This document shows, piece after piece, positions 1-8,625 of a stretch of 64,000 nucleotides of DNA. The DNA is from an uncultured Spirochaetota bacterium. GTDB lineage: Bacteria > Spirochaetota > UBA4802 > UBA5550. The stretch's first letter is position 1. Every line of letters begins with the position of its first letter. The notes under the pieces are model-generated. The model ran no database searches and was not told where the DNA came from. It saw nothing but the letters and a program-made list of their open reading frames with translations. A program made the translations under genes and the position numbers. Where the stretch lies: positions 1-64,000 of the forward strand of contig CALMRZ010000016.1 of assembly GCA_937872225.1 (NCBI GenBank), in the 5' to 3' direction.

Positions 1-329
1 GGTTTACCCGCTTAATTCAACCCATTAAAATTCCCGTTTGGGTGAAGCGAAACACTGTTAAAGATGGTATAGTATCGTTTCAAAAGGTTGTCAATGATCA
101 GACTGATGAATTGCATAAAGTTAAAGACCAGGTTAAACATATTGATGAACTGTCTAATGATATTTTCCAATTATCTGAAAAAATTAAGGATGTAATGGCA
201 AAAACACTTGAATCAATAAATATAATTTCATCTATGGCTGACGGTATTGCCACAACAAACAGCAAAATAAAGGAAAATTCAAAAACTATTAGTGAAAAGT
301 CTGACAGACTATCCATACTGGTAAAGTGA
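1..329 (+). CDS. C-terminal end of a chemoreceptor-like coiled-coil protein (cut by window edge)
   Basis: The frame is open from the left edge to a stop at 327-329, so this is the 3' end of a longer gene. A GTG at 42 could start a 95-residue protein, but it has no Shine-Dalgarno sequence and the frame stays open upstream. The visible 109 residues are almost entirely heptad-like helix, with alternating small and hydrophobic residues (for example SSMADGIATTNSKI) and repeated Ser/Thr/Lys/Glu, as in the descending helix of methyl-accepting chemotaxis proteins. The conserved MCP hairpin tip is not in view. The DNA is clearly AT-rich compared with the rest of the window, which suggests a different origin or a poorly ameliorated gene. 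An adenylate-cyclase or kinase linker helix is a possible alternative. Confidence 0.55.
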   Translation, partial: FTRLIQPIKIPVWVKRNTVKDGIVSFQKVVNDQTDELHKVKDQVKHIDELSNDIFQLSEKIKDVMAKTLESINIISSMADGIATTNSKIKENSKTISEKSDRLSILVK

Positions 330-354
330 ACAGGGGCTGGGAGCTAAAAATCTC

Positions 355-385
355 TTGACAAAAACCCTCCATGGAAATGTATGTA
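355..385 (+). promoter_or_regulatory. Candidate sigma70 promoter for the DUF4321-like gene
   Basis: A perfect TTGACA lies at 355-360 and a TATGTA-like -10 at 380-385 (19-base spacer; TGTATG at 378-383 gives 17). If this is real, transcription starts near 391. That would exclude the ATG at 371 and favour the ATG at 407 as the start of the next gene. Confidence 0.35.
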
Positions 386-406
386 CAGGAGTTCCCAAGA
401 CGCCCT

Positions 407-643
407 ATGACGTTCGAAAAGCACAACTTCGGATATCTGCTCACCTTCATGCTGGTGGGAGCCATTCTGGGTTCGGCGCTGGGGACGCTGGCGGCGGGGT
501 TCGTTCCCGCCCTGTCGGTCATCCAGAAAAGCCTGACCGGCCCGATAGGTTTTAACCTTGAGATCATCAGTTTCAGCATCAAGATAAACCTTTCCTCGAT
601 CATAGGCCTCGTAATCGGGGTGATTATCTTCAGGAAGGTTTAG
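407..643 (+). CDS. DUF4321-like small membrane protein
   Basis: This is a 78-residue protein with two predicted membrane helices (about residues 10-30 and 60-77). The C-terminal pattern FSIKINLSSIIGLVIGVIIF, together with a short first helix containing GAILGS, matches what I know of the DUF4321 family of small integral membrane proteins, whose role is not established. I chose the ATG at 407 because the family begins just before the first helix, AGGAG lies at 387-391, and a promoter-like -10 overlaps the alternative ATG at 371. The 371 start would add 12 residues without a ribosome-binding site. The gene stands alone before the ribosomal operon. G+C content rises sharply here compared with the AT-rich gene to its left. 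Confidence 0.7.
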   Translation: MTFEKHNFGYLLTFMLVGAILGSALGTLAAGFVPALSVIQKSLTGPIGFNLEIISFSIKINLSSIIGLVIGVIIFRKV

Positions 644-1000
644 GCCGCACCCGCGGCTATCAAGCAGCATTCCCCGGGATCGGGGGACGCGAAGAAAAAA
701 TCGGCAGTGGCCGGTTGCCTCCTTCAACGGTGAAAAGGCAATAGTCAATAACGGCACACAAGGCGTCGGCCCCACGGCAGGCGTTTAGTATATTTTTCCA
801 ACCGGTTTGCGCGTGCGCGCGGGCCGCTTGAGGAAAGCAATGAATCGGGGCTGTCCTTATGCCCCCCCAATCCCCCCCGAAGGGGGGGGTACCGGATGGT
901 GCGATTGTTCATACCGCAGGCAAGTCCCCCAAGGGGGATTTAGGGGGGGGCTTCAGGGAAGTTCCTGAAACTATCTTATGAATGAGAGGGGGTACTATCA
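644..1000. other. Intergenic region upstream of rpsB
   Basis: This 357-base stretch has no convincing gene. It holds a G/C-homopolymer palindromic repeat (861-952, listed separately) and the rpsB ribosome-binding site (GAGAGGGGG, 984-992). I could not identify a clear promoter for the rpsB operon. Confidence 0.6.
861..952. repeat. G/C-homopolymer palindromic intergenic repeat
   Basis: The left arm (C7-AAT-C7 at 862-878) is the near reverse complement of the right arm (G5-ATTTA-G8 at 934-950). Each arm also folds locally: C7-GAA-G8, and CCCCC-AA-GGGGG at 925-936. Similar C-run/G-run elements occur at 3828, 8339, 55828 and 57484, always between genes, which argues for a dispersed repeat family rather than separate terminators. 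Confidence 0.7.
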
Positions 1001-1831
1001 TTGTCAGTAGTATCGATGAAAGCATTGTTGGAATCGGGAGTTCATTTCGGCCATCAGACCAGGCGCTGGAACCCCAAGATGTCGCAGTTTATTTTCACTG
1101 CGAGGAACGGAATCCACATCATTGACCTGCAGAAGACCATGCAGCGCATCAAGATCGCCTATGCCGCGATGAAGGAAGTCGCGGAAAAGAACGGCAGGGT
1201 CCTTTTCGTGGGAACGAAGAAACAGGCCCAGGCCGCGATAGTCGAGTACGCGAAGAAGTGCGGCCAGTTCTACGTGTCCGAGCGGTGGCTGGGCGGCCTC
1301 CTGACCAATTTCAAGACCGTCAGCAACTCTATCCGGCGCCTCAAGGAGCTGGAGAAGATGAAGGAAACGGACAACTGGGACGCGGAGACGAAAAAGGAGA
1401 TCCTTGATCTGAACCGCGAGCTTGAGAAGAAGGACAAGGTCCTCTCCGGCATCAAGGACATGACCAGGATGCCCGACGCGCTCTTCATCATAGATCCGAA
1501 GCGCGAATCGATCGCCGTGCAGGAAGCCAAGAAGATGGGCATCAAGATTTTCGCCGTGGTCGACACCAACTGCAACCCGGACGAGATTGACTTCCCGATT
1601 CCGGGGAACGACGACGCCATCAGGGCCATCGCCCTCTTCCTGGATGTCATGGCCCGCGCGGTGCTGGAAGGCCAGTCCGGCGGCATCACCGAGGAGGCCC
1701 TCGTGGAAGAGGGGGGCGAAGAAGGCGCCGGCGAAGAAGCGGCCGCCGCGCCGGAAGGATCGACAGAGGCGCCCGCAGGTTCGTCGTACGAATACGACGA
1801 GGACGACGAAATGTACGAGCCGCGCAAGTAG
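1001..1831 (+). CDS. rpsB: 30S ribosomal protein S2
   Basis: S2 is a component of the small ribosomal subunit and binds near bS1 on the 30S body. The 276-residue product begins [20 protein letters not shown], the family's highly conserved N-terminus, and carries [21 protein letters not shown] and FIIDPKRE at the expected places. The start is TTG at 1001, supported by GAGAGGGGG eight bases upstream and by alignment with the family start. The last 50 residues or so form a Glu/Ala-rich acidic tail that makes the protein longer than the usual 230-260. It is followed by tsf after 78 bases, the standard bacterial order, so the two are almost certainly co-transcribed. Confidence 0.98.
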   Translation: MSVVSMKALLESGVHFGHQTRRWNPKMSQFIFTARNGIHIIDLQKTMQRIKIAYAAMKEVAEKNGRVLFVGTKKQAQAAIVEYAKKCGQFYVSERWLGGLLTNFKTVSNSIRRLKELEKMKETDNWDAETKKEILDLNRELEKKDKVLSGIKDMTRMPDALFIIDPKRESIAVQEAKKMGIKIFAVVDTNCNPDEIDFPIPGNDDAIRAIALFLDVMARAVLEGQSGGITEEALVEEGGEEGAGEEAAAAPEGSTEAPAGSSYEYDEDDEMYEPRK

Positions 1832-1909
1832 GCTCCGGCGGTGCGCCGGAAACGGGCGCGCCGGCCGTTGTTGTAATGAGATATGAAATTTTTTTGAAGG
1901 AGAAGTACC

Positions 1910-2506
1910 GTGGCTGAGATAACTGGCGACATGATAAAAGAACTGAGGGAAAAGACCCAGGCCGGCATGCTTGATTGCAAGAAGGCCCTCGTCGAGACGA
2001 ACGGGGACATGGACAAGGCCGTCGAGATGTTGAGGAAGAAGGGCCTCGCGTCGGCGGACAAGAAGATGGGCCGCGAGGTGACCCAGGGAATCGTTGCGTC
2101 CTACGTGCACAGCAACAACAAGATCGGCGTGCTGCTGGAGCTCCTGACCGTGACCGATTTCGTCGCCCGCAACGAGGGCTTCGGGGAGCTTGCCAAGGAC
2201 ATCTGCATGCAGATTGCGGCGGCCAATCCCCTCTACGTCAGGATAGAGGACGTGCCCAAGGAAGTGATCGACAAGGAGCGCGAGATCTACCGCGAGCAGA
2301 TGAAGGATTCAGGCAAGCCGGCAAACGTCATCGAGAAGATCATAGACGGCAAGCTCAACAAGTTCTACGCCGACGTGTGCCTTCTCGAGCAGGAATTCAT
2401 CAAGGATTCGGCCGTCAAGATCAAGGACCTGATAAAGCAGAAGATCGCCGCCTTCGGGGAGAACATAGAGGTTGGGAAGTTCACCCGCTACCAGATAGGT
2501 ATCTAG
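1910..2506 (+). CDS. tsf: Translation elongation factor Ts
   Basis: EF-Ts is the nucleotide-exchange factor for EF-Tu. The 198-residue product is the short form, as in Thermus, and much shorter than the 283 residues of E. coli. It has the N-terminal UBA-like module (MIKELREKTQAGMLDCKKAL) and the core TDFVARNEGF, whose TDFVA loop contacts EF-Tu. The GTG start at 1910 has AAGGAGAAG at 1896-1904. It lies between rpsB and pyrH, and its stop is one base before the pyrH ATG, which implies translational coupling. Confidence 0.97.
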   Translation: MAEITGDMIKELREKTQAGMLDCKKALVETNGDMDKAVEMLRKKGLASADKKMGREVTQGIVASYVHSNNKIGVLLELLTVTDFVARNEGFGELAKDICMQIAAANPLYVRIEDVPKEVIDKEREIYREQMKDSGKPANVIEKIIDGKLNKFYADVCLLEQEFIKDSAVKIKDLIKQKIAAFGENIEVGKFTRYQIGI

Positions 2507-2507
2507 C

Positions 2508-3239
2508 ATGGTATCAGCCAGTCCGACACAGGAGCCCCGGTACCGCCGGGTGCTCCTGAAACTTTCCGGCGAGGCCCTGGCCGGCGAAGCCAAGAACGGC
2601 ATTGATCCCGTGATCCTCTCCGGCATTGCCGGCGAGATACGGGAGGTGCAGCAGTTGGGCGTCCAGGCGGCGGTGGTCATCGGCGCCGGCAACATATTCA
2701 GGGGAAAGATGGCCGACGGCCTGGGCCTGAAGCGGGTGACCGGCGACCACATGGGCATGCTCGCCACCGTGATGAATTCGCTGGCCCTGCAGAACGCCCT
2801 GGAGCGGCTGGGCGTGGAGTCGGTGGTGATGTGTCCCTTCTCCATGATGGAAATCGCCGAGCCCTATATCATACGGGCGGCGCTGTCGCACCTGGACAAC
2901 GGGCGCACGGTCATAGCGGCCGGCGGGACCGGCCAGCCCTTCTTCACCACCGATACTGCGGCAAGCCTGCGGGCCGTGGAACTGGAGGCGTCGGTTCTGC
3001 TGAAGGCGACCAGGGTCGACGGGGTGTACACCGGCGATCCTGAAAAGGACCGGGACGCGAAGAAGATCGACTTTATTTCATACATTGACGTGCTGAAGGG
3101 TCAGCTGCGGGTCATGGATTTCACGGCCGTGACCCTCTGCATGGAAAACAGGCTGCCGATCATTGTTTTCAACCTGTTCAACCGCGGTTCATTGAAAAAA
3201 ATCGTTGCCGGCGAAACGGTCGGAACTCTTATTTCCTGA
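2508..3239 (+). CDS. pyrH: UMP kinase
   Basis: This enzyme phosphorylates UMP to UDP with ATP and belongs to the amino-acid-kinase fold found only in prokaryotic UMP kinases. The 243-residue length is typical. Visible motifs are LLKLSGEALAG (phosphate-binding lysine), VVIGAGNIFRG, and GTGQPFFTTDTAA (UMP/ATP site). The DPEKD region follows the catalytic domain. An extra dozen N-terminal residues precede the first strand. The start ATG sits directly after the tsf stop with no independent ribosome-binding site, so translation is probably coupled. The order tsf-pyrH-frr is conserved in many bacteria. Confidence 0.97.
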   Translation: MVSASPTQEPRYRRVLLKLSGEALAGEAKNGIDPVILSGIAGEIREVQQLGVQAAVVIGAGNIFRGKMADGLGLKRVTGDHMGMLATVMNSLALQNALERLGVESVVMCPFSMMEIAEPYIIRAALSHLDNGRTVIAAGGTGQPFFTTDTAASLRAVELEASVLLKATRVDGVYTGDPEKDRDAKKIDFISYIDVLKGQLRVMDFTAVTLCMENRLPIIVFNLFNRGSLKKIVAGETVGTLIS

Positions 3240-3252
3240 CGAGGAGGAAACC

Positions 3253-3810
3253 ATGGTAGAAGATGTCATCACCGATGTGGAAGACCGCATGAAGAAAAGC
3301 ATCGCGGCGCTGCAGAAGGATTTCGGCGCCATCCGGACCGGGAGGGCCAATCCCGCCATGTTCGACGGCATCAGGGTGAGCGTGTACGGCACGGAAATGC
3401 CCCTGAACCAGGTGGCGACGGTGTCCTGCCCGGAGCCGAAGCTGGTGGTCATACAGCCATGGGACAAGGGGAACCTGGCTGAGGTGGAAAAGGCCATCCT
3501 CAAGTCGGACCTGTCCGTGAACCCGTCAAACGACGGCAACCTGATCAGGATCCAGATACCGGACCTGACCGAGGAGCGGCGCAAGGAGTACGTGAAGCTC
3601 GCCAAGCAGAAGGCCGAGGAGTGCCGCGTCGCGATCCGCAATGTCCGCCGCGACGGCAACGACATGGTCAAGGAGCTTGAGAAGGAGAAGGAGATATCCG
3701 AAGACGACTCCAAGAACGCCCTTGCGCGAATCCAGAAGACCACCGATAAATACATTGACGAAATTCAGAAGCTGACGGATAATAAGGAAAAAGAGATACT
3801 GAATATATAA
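3253..3810 (+). CDS. frr: Ribosome recycling factor
   Basis: RRF, with EF-G, splits the post-termination ribosome. The 185-residue product matches the family length and begins MVEDVITDVEDRMKKSI. RTGRANPAMFDGI, the PWDKG turn and the C-terminal three-helix bundle (RKEYVKLAKQKAEECR) are diagnostic. The ATG at 3253 is preceded by GAGGAGGAA (3241-3249). The frame is open further upstream into pyrH, but that extension would add 16 residues foreign to the family. It closes the rpsB-tsf-pyrH-frr run before a palindromic repeat. Confidence 0.97.
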   Translation: MVEDVITDVEDRMKKSIAALQKDFGAIRTGRANPAMFDGIRVSVYGTEMPLNQVATVSCPEPKLVVIQPWDKGNLAEVEKAILKSDLSVNPSNDGNLIRIQIPDLTEERRKEYVKLAKQKAEECRVAIRNVRRDGNDMVKELEKEKEISEDDSKNALARIQKTTDKYIDEIQKLTDNKEKEILNI

Positions 3811-3827
3811 TTCGGACTGTCACTGAA

Positions 3828-3886
3828 GACCCCCCGGCCCCCCGAGGGGGCGCCGGCATCATGCCCCCCAGGGGGGTAGGGGGGTC
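3828..3886. repeat. G/C-homopolymer palindromic repeat between frr and uppS
   Basis: GACCCCCC at 3828-3835 pairs with GGGGGGTC at 3879-3886. Internal CCCCCC-GAGGGGG and CCCCCC-AGGGGGG arms give local hairpins. It is the same style as the element at 861. It lies in an otherwise tight operon and could act as a processing or attenuating stem-loop, but it has no T-run. Confidence 0.65.
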
Positions 3887-3910
3887 ATAAGATACGGCTC
3901 CGATACTTTA

Positions 3911-4627
3911 ATGAAAGACTACAAGTCCCTCATAAACAGGAAGAAGGTTCCCTCCCACGTGGCCATCATCATGGACGGCAACGGGAGGTGGGCGAAAAAA
4001 AAGTCCCTTCCCCGGTCTGAAGGCCATAAGCGCGGCGCGGAGATCATCGAGCCCCTCATGGACACGGCCATCGACCTCGGCATCAAGGCCGTTTCCCTCT
4101 ACGCCTTTTCCACGGAAAACTGGCGGCGGCCCCGGTCCGAGGTGTTGAGCCTCTGGAAGCTCCTGGATTACTTCTTCCGGCAGAAGATCGGGACCCTGAA
4201 GGAAAAGGGGATACAGGTGAGGCATTCCGGTCTCCATGACCGCCTGCCGTCGTCCTCCCTGCGGACCATCCAGAACGCCATCATGGAAACGAAGGGGAAC
4301 AAGCGCCTCGTCCTGAACTTCTGCCTCAACTACGGAGGCCAGCAGGACATCGTCCAGGCGGTCAACGGCTGGCTCGATGAACGGAAGCGGCAAACGCGGC
4401 TGACAACGGGGGACATCGAGAAGCGACTTTTCACGGCCGGCATGCCGCCGGTGGACCTGATGATCCGCACCGGCGGCGAGTCCCGCATCAGCAACTTTTT
4501 AATCTGGCAGTTGGCCTACGCGGAGCTCATGTTCATGGACGTGCTCTGGCCCGACTTCAGGCCCGCGCACCTGTACCGGGCGATATACGAATTCCAGCAA
4601 CGAGAAAGGAGATTTGGCGGCTTATGA
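3911..4627 (+). CDS. uppS: Undecaprenyl diphosphate synthase (cis-prenyltransferase)
   Basis: It condenses isopentenyl diphosphate onto farnesyl diphosphate in cis to make the C55 lipid carrier for peptidoglycan and O-antigen. The 238-residue product has the catalytic P-loop IIMDGNGRWAKKK with its Asp, then GHKRGA, YAFSTENWRRP, and the C-terminal RTGGESRISNFLIWQLAYAE block that completes the substrate site. Length and motif order are complete. The last four bases overlap the cdsA start (ATGA), so translation of the two is coupled, as in many genomes. Confidence 0.97.
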   Translation: MKDYKSLINRKKVPSHVAIIMDGNGRWAKKKSLPRSEGHKRGAEIIEPLMDTAIDLGIKAVSLYAFSTENWRRPRSEVLSLWKLLDYFFRQKIGTLKEKGIQVRHSGLHDRLPSSSLRTIQNAIMETKGNKRLVLNFCLNYGGQQDIVQAVNGWLDERKRQTRLTTGDIEKRLFTAGMPPVDLMIRTGGESRISNFLIWQLAYAELMFMDVLWPDFRPAHLYRAIYEFQQRERRFGGL

Positions 4628-5511
4628 GCGATGTAAAGAAAAACACCCTTATTCGAGTCCTGAGCGCCGTGGTGGCGCTTCCCGTGTACGTGTTCACGAT
4701 CGTTACCGACCTGGCGCAGGCGATCCCGATCCTGGTCTGCTCGCTCATCGTCAGCCTGGCGTGCCTCTATGAATATTTCTCCATCACGGAACGGGGAGAG
4801 GAGGGGAGCCCCTACGCGAAGACCGGCATGGCCTTTGCCGTTATCATCAATATCGTCATGTACCTGTTCGCCTTCGGCAAGCTCTACGGATACAGCAGGT
4901 ACATCCCCGTCTTTGACGCCAGGGTCGTCATGGCCGTCATGACGGTCTTCCTGTCGTTCATCCTGGCGCTGCAGCTTTTTACCAGGCCGCTGAAGGGCGC
5001 CGCCTATTCCCTGGGGGTCACCCTCTTCGGCCTGGTCTACATCGTGTTTTCCTTTTCGCATATAATCTTAATGAAGGCCCTGGTGAACGGCGTGTACTAC
5101 ATCATCATCCTCAACGTGGTGGTGATGCTCAACGATACCTTCGCCCTTTTCGGTGGGGTCCTGTTCGGCAAGCACAAGACCGGGTTCCCGGTGTCGCCCA
5201 ACAAGTCGTGGGAAGGATATTTCGCCGGCCTCCTTTTCAGCGTCCTCGCCATGGTCATCACGAACCAGATCTACATCTCGTTTTTCGACAAGACGCTTTT
5301 CAACATGGTCGAAGCGGTCATCCTGGGTATCGTCCTGTCGGTCACGGGCAACCTGGGGGACCTGGTGGAATCGGCCATCAAGCGCGACGGGTCCACCAAG
5401 GACTCGGGCTCCATCATCCCCGGCCATGGCGGCATGTGGGACGTCTTCGACGCCCTGATATTCTCGTATCCGCTGTTCTACTACTACCTTGTCCTCAAAG
5501 GAGTCGCCTGA
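4624..5511 (+). CDS. cdsA: Phosphatidate cytidylyltransferase
   Basis: It makes CDP-diacylglycerol from CTP and phosphatidate at the inner membrane, the branch point of phospholipid synthesis. The 295-residue protein has about eight hydrophobic segments and the catalytic block near the C-terminus: SPNKSWEGYFAG, then GDLVESAIKRDGSTKDSG and PGHGGMWDVFD. The usual signature ends D-R-x-D after HGG-x-x, but here the Arg position is Val (DVFD), a mild departure at a conserved site. It overlaps uppS by four bases and is followed 14 bases later by dxr. Confidence 0.94.
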   Translation: MSDVKKNTLIRVLSAVVALPVYVFTIVTDLAQAIPILVCSLIVSLACLYEYFSITERGEEGSPYAKTGMAFAVIINIVMYLFAFGKLYGYSRYIPVFDARVVMAVMTVFLSFILALQLFTRPLKGAAYSLGVTLFGLVYIVFSFSHIILMKALVNGVYYIIILNVVVMLNDTFALFGGVLFGKHKTGFPVSPNKSWEGYFAGLLFSVLAMVITNQIYISFFDKTLFNMVEAVILGIVLSVTGNLGDLVESAIKRDGSTKDSGSIIPGHGGMWDVFDALIFSYPLFYYYLVLKGVA

Positions 5512-5525
5512 TTCAATCCAGGCGT

Positions 5526-6692
5526 ATGGGCAGGACTATATCCATCCTCGGGTCAACCGGCTCGATCGGCGAATCGACGCTCCGGGTCGTGCGCTTCCTG
5601 TCAAAGGAGTTCAGCGTTTACGGCCTCGCCTGCGGGGGCAACATCGACCTGCTGGAGAGGCAGATCCGCGAGTTCGGCCCGGCCGTCGTCTCCGTGGGAT
5701 CGCCGGATGCGGCGGCCTCGGCAGAGTACCGGGAGCTCGTGAAAAAGTTCCCGGGGGTGGAATTCCTCGAAGGGGAGGAAGGCACAATCGAGCTGGCGGG
5801 CCGGAGCGTCGACGTGCTGGTTTCGGCCATCGTCGGCGCCGCTGGCCTGAAGCCGACGCTGGCATCGCTGGGAAAGGCGAAGCGCCTCGCCCTGGCGAAC
5901 AAGGAGACCCTGGTCATGGCGGGGGACATCGTGAAACGGGGGCTGGCCGCCTCCGGCGGTGAGATGATCCCGGTGGACAGCGAGCACAGCGCCGTGTTCT
6001 GTCTCACCGGGGGCCTCGCTCCCGCCGAGATCGAGCGGGTGATCCTCACCGCCTCGGGGGGGAGCCTGCGCGGCGTCCCGGTCGAGGAGCTGGAGCGGGT
6101 GACGCCGCAGCAGGCCCTGGCCCACCCCACTTGGGACATGGGGAACAAGATCACCATCGATTCCGCCACGCTCATGAACAAGGGGCTCGAGGTGATCGAG
6201 GCGCACCACCTTTTCGACCTCCCCTATGAAAAGATCGACGTGCTGGTGCATCCCGAAAGCGTCGTCCATTCAATGGTGGAGACCGTGGACGGCGCCCTGT
6301 ACGCGCACATGGGCGTGACCGACATGGTGTTCCCGGTCCTCAACGCCCTGACCTGGCCGGAGAGGCGCGGCAATCCCTTCGGGAGGCTCAGGCTCGAGGA
6401 GGTAGGCAGGCTCACCTTCGCGGCCTGCGACCGGAAGCGTTACCCGGCCCTCTCCCTCTGCTACGAGGCGGGGAGGCGGGGCGGCACCATGCCGTCGATC
6501 CTGAACGCCGCCAACGAGGTGGCGGTCGCGGCCTTTCTCGCCGGGCGGATACCCTTCACGGACATCGTGAAGATAGTCGAGAAAACCATGGGGACGCAGA
6601 ATGTTCTGGACAATCCGGGGCTGGGGGAGATTGTTGACGCAGACCGGGCGGCCCGTGACACGGCGTCAGGTTTTATCGGCGGAACAATGTAA
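5526..6692 (+). CDS. dxr: 1-deoxy-D-xylulose 5-phosphate reductoisomerase
   Basis: This is the first committed step of the MEP isoprenoid pathway: DXP to MEP with NADPH and a divalent metal. The 388-residue product opens with the NADPH loop ILGSTGSIGEST and carries ALANKETLVMAG, VDSEHSA (metal and substrate ligands), SGGSLRG and NKGLEVIEAHHLFD. I used ATG 5526. The frame is open for 106 codons upstream inside cdsA, but that part is a shadow. AAAGGAG sits at 5495-5501, nine bases before an in-frame ATT at 5511, so a rare ATT start adding five residues is conceivable. It supplies precursors for the uppS product encoded upstream. Confidence 0.96.
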   Translation: MGRTISILGSTGSIGESTLRVVRFLSKEFSVYGLACGGNIDLLERQIREFGPAVVSVGSPDAAASAEYRELVKKFPGVEFLEGEEGTIELAGRSVDVLVSAIVGAAGLKPTLASLGKAKRLALANKETLVMAGDIVKRGLAASGGEMIPVDSEHSAVFCLTGGLAPAEIERVILTASGGSLRGVPVEELERVTPQQALAHPTWDMGNKITIDSATLMNKGLEVIEAHHLFDLPYEKIDVLVHPESVVHSMVETVDGALYAHMGVTDMVFPVLNALTWPERRGNPFGRLRLEEVGRLTFAACDRKRYPALSLCYEAGRRGGTMPSILNAANEVAVAAFLAGRIPFTDIVKIVEKTMGTQNVLDNPGLGEIVDADRAARDTASGFIGGTM

Positions 6693-6743
6693 CGAAAACC
6701 GCTGAAATGATACAGTTAAAATAAAAAGAAAGGGAGTTCGGTA

Positions 6744-8306
6744 ATGCAATATGTAATCTACGTCGCGGCCGGGATCGTCCTCCTGGGCCTCTGCATCTTT
6801 GTCCACGAGCTCGGGCATCTCCTGGGCGGGAAAATGGTCGGCATCAAGGCAAAGACTTTTTCCATCGGCATGGGCAAGGGCATCATAAAGAAAACCATCG
6901 GCGACACCACCTACCAGATAGCGCCGATACCCTTCGGCGGGTTCTGCCAGTTCTACGGCGAGGACCCCTCCGAGGAGCGGACCGGGCAGGGATACGAGTT
7001 CCTGTCGGCCCATCCCCTGAGAAGAATCGTGACCGTGGCCATGGGTCCCCTCTTCAACCTCATCTTCGGCATAATCATCTTCTTCATCATGAACATGGTG
7101 GGGTACTCGAAGGACACCAACCAGGTCTATATTCCGGAACAGATGCAGTCGGGAAAAAACGCGTCCGCGGCCTATGCCTCGGGAATACGGAGCGGCGACT
7201 GGATCGTGAAGATGGGCAAGGAAGAGGTCCGCAGCTTTGCCGACATATCGGCGGCGGTCATGTTCAGCGAGGGAAGGAAGATCGATGTCACGGTGAAGCG
7301 CGACGGGAAAGTGTTGAGCCTGCCGGTGACGCCGAAGAAGAACGAGGGAAGCGGCCGTTACGAGATCGGCGTGATGCCCCACGGCTCGCGTATCCTGGTG
7401 GTGGAGCTGGTCGACGGCGGCGCGGCCAAGGACGCGGGGCTCCGCGAGATGGACGAGATCGTGTCCATGGACGGGAAGCCGGTTGCGAGCGAGGCCGAGT
7501 TCTCGAATTACGTCAACAGCCATGCCGACAGGAAGGTGGTCTTCAGGATCTCGCGGAAGGGAAAGGTCTTCGACAGGGAGATCGCCCCCCGCCTCAACGA
7601 TATCGTGCGCTTCAGGTCTGTCGACAGCAAGGGCGTCGCCGGCGAAACCATCCCGATCATGAAGTCGAGGAATCTGCAGAAGTACCTGGAGAAGGGCTCC
7701 ATCCTGATCAACGGCCGGAAGATCATCAGTTATGACGGCCTCATCGGCACCGTGAAGGAAAACCAGGGGAAAATCATATCATTCCAGATCGAAAAGGAGC
7801 AGTACCGGGGGACCGCCGAGATCGACAAGGTGGGCCTCATCGGCATATTCCAGGCCGTCGCGCCGGACCAGGTGCAGGTCAAGTACGGCTTCGGCGACGC
7901 CGTGGTGCAGTCCTTCGTCGAGCCCTACAAGTGGATCGTGCTGAACCTGAAGGGGCTCGGCATGCTCTTCACGGGCAGGATGAACGTGCGGGAAAACCTC
8001 TCAGGCCCCATCAGGATCGTCCAGATCGCCGGCCAGGTGGCGTACTACAAGGGGATGTCGGATTTCATCCTCCTCATGGCGAAGATATCCATCATCCTGA
8101 TGGTGATGAACCTCCTCCCCATCCCGGTGGTGGACGGGAGCCATCTCATCTTCTTCACCATCGAGATGATCAGAAGGAAGCCGATGAGCCAGAAGGTGAT
8201 GGAGCGGGTCCAGACCGTGGGCATCGTGATCCTCGCCCTGATCATGGGCTTCGCCATCTTCAACGACATATCGATGCTGCCCTTTATCCAGAATTTCTTC
8301 AAGTAG
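6744..8306 (+). CDS. rseP: Site-2 intramembrane zinc metalloprotease (RseP family)
   Basis: RIP proteases cleave transmembrane anti-sigma factors or signal-peptide remnants within the inner membrane. The zinc motif HELGH is at residues 21-25 in the first helix, and the second metal ligand region NLLPIPVVDGSHL lies near residue 455. Helices occur around 90-115 and in the last 100 residues. Two PDZ-like regions lie between them (about 125-200 and 205-285), with a further segment of some 100 residues before the last helices, making the protein 520 residues against about 450 in E. coli. GGGAG precedes the ATG. It is the last gene of the rpsB-to-rseP run, and the dxr-rseP pairing is widely conserved. 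Confidence 0.95.
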   Translation: MQYVIYVAAGIVLLGLCIFVHELGHLLGGKMVGIKAKTFSIGMGKGIIKKTIGDTTYQIAPIPFGGFCQFYGEDPSEERTGQGYEFLSAHPLRRIVTVAMGPLFNLIFGIIIFFIMNMVGYSKDTNQVYIPEQMQSGKNASAAYASGIRSGDWIVKMGKEEVRSFADISAAVMFSEGRKIDVTVKRDGKVLSLPVTPKKNEGSGRYEIGVMPHGSRILVVELVDGGAAKDAGLREMDEIVSMDGKPVASEAEFSNYVNSHADRKVVFRISRKGKVFDREIAPRLNDIVRFRSVDSKGVAGETIPIMKSRNLQKYLEKGSILINGRKIISYDGLIGTVKENQGKIISFQIEKEQYRGTAEIDKVGLIGIFQAVAPDQVQVKYGFGDAVVQSFVEPYKWIVLNLKGLGMLFTGRMNVRENLSGPIRIVQIAGQVAYYKGMSDFILLMAKISIILMVMNLLPIPVVDGSHLIFFTIEMIRRKPMSQKVMERVQTVGIVILALIMGFAIFNDISMLPFIQNFFK

Positions 8307-8338
8307 GCATTATCCATGCTTGTTCACCCCACGGGGAA

Positions 8339-8425
8339 ACCTCACCCCCCTGCCCTCTCACCGTAGGAGAGGGGGCGGTGGGGTGAGGTCTTTTATGGCC
8401 CCCCTATCCCCCTGTGGGGTCATGA
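8339..8425. repeat. Large palindromic repeat after rseP, possibly doubling as terminator
   Basis: ACCTCACCCC at 8339-8348 pairs with GGGGTGAGGT at 8380-8389, and CCCTCTC at 8353-8359 with GAGAGGG at 8367-8373. The stem is followed by CTTTTAT, so it may terminate the rseP operon. A second C-run/G-run stretch (CCCCCTATCCCCCTGTGGGG) follows at 8401-8420. Confidence 0.65.
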
Positions 8426-8566
8426 TGCAAATCTGTTTTTTGCGGTCATTTTCGAACGAAGCGAAAAATATTTTAGCATTGTCAGTTCATTCCTAACACT
8501 GGTATTTCTTTCACCCCCCCCTGCGGCGGTCGGGTGGTAAAATAGTCGATTGCTCTTCAATATGTA

Positions 8567-8595
8567 TTGACACCGACTTTTTTCCGTGGTAAAGT
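8567..8595 (+). promoter_or_regulatory. Sigma70-type promoter of the nucleotide cyclase gene
   Basis: TTGACA at 8567-8572, an exact 17-base spacer, and TAAAGT at 8590-8595. Predicted transcription starts near 8602, leaving about 24 bases of leader to the ATG at 8626 and only 9 to the ATG at 8611. This supports the later start. Confidence 0.6.
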
Positions 8596-8625
8596 CCCGG
8601 AACCAATTCGATGTGCGAGGTGTTC

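Noticed and set aside
5208-5525. N-terminal extension of dxr by 106 codons
   Set aside because: It lies entirely within cdsA and would place non-homologous sequence before the conserved NADPH loop.
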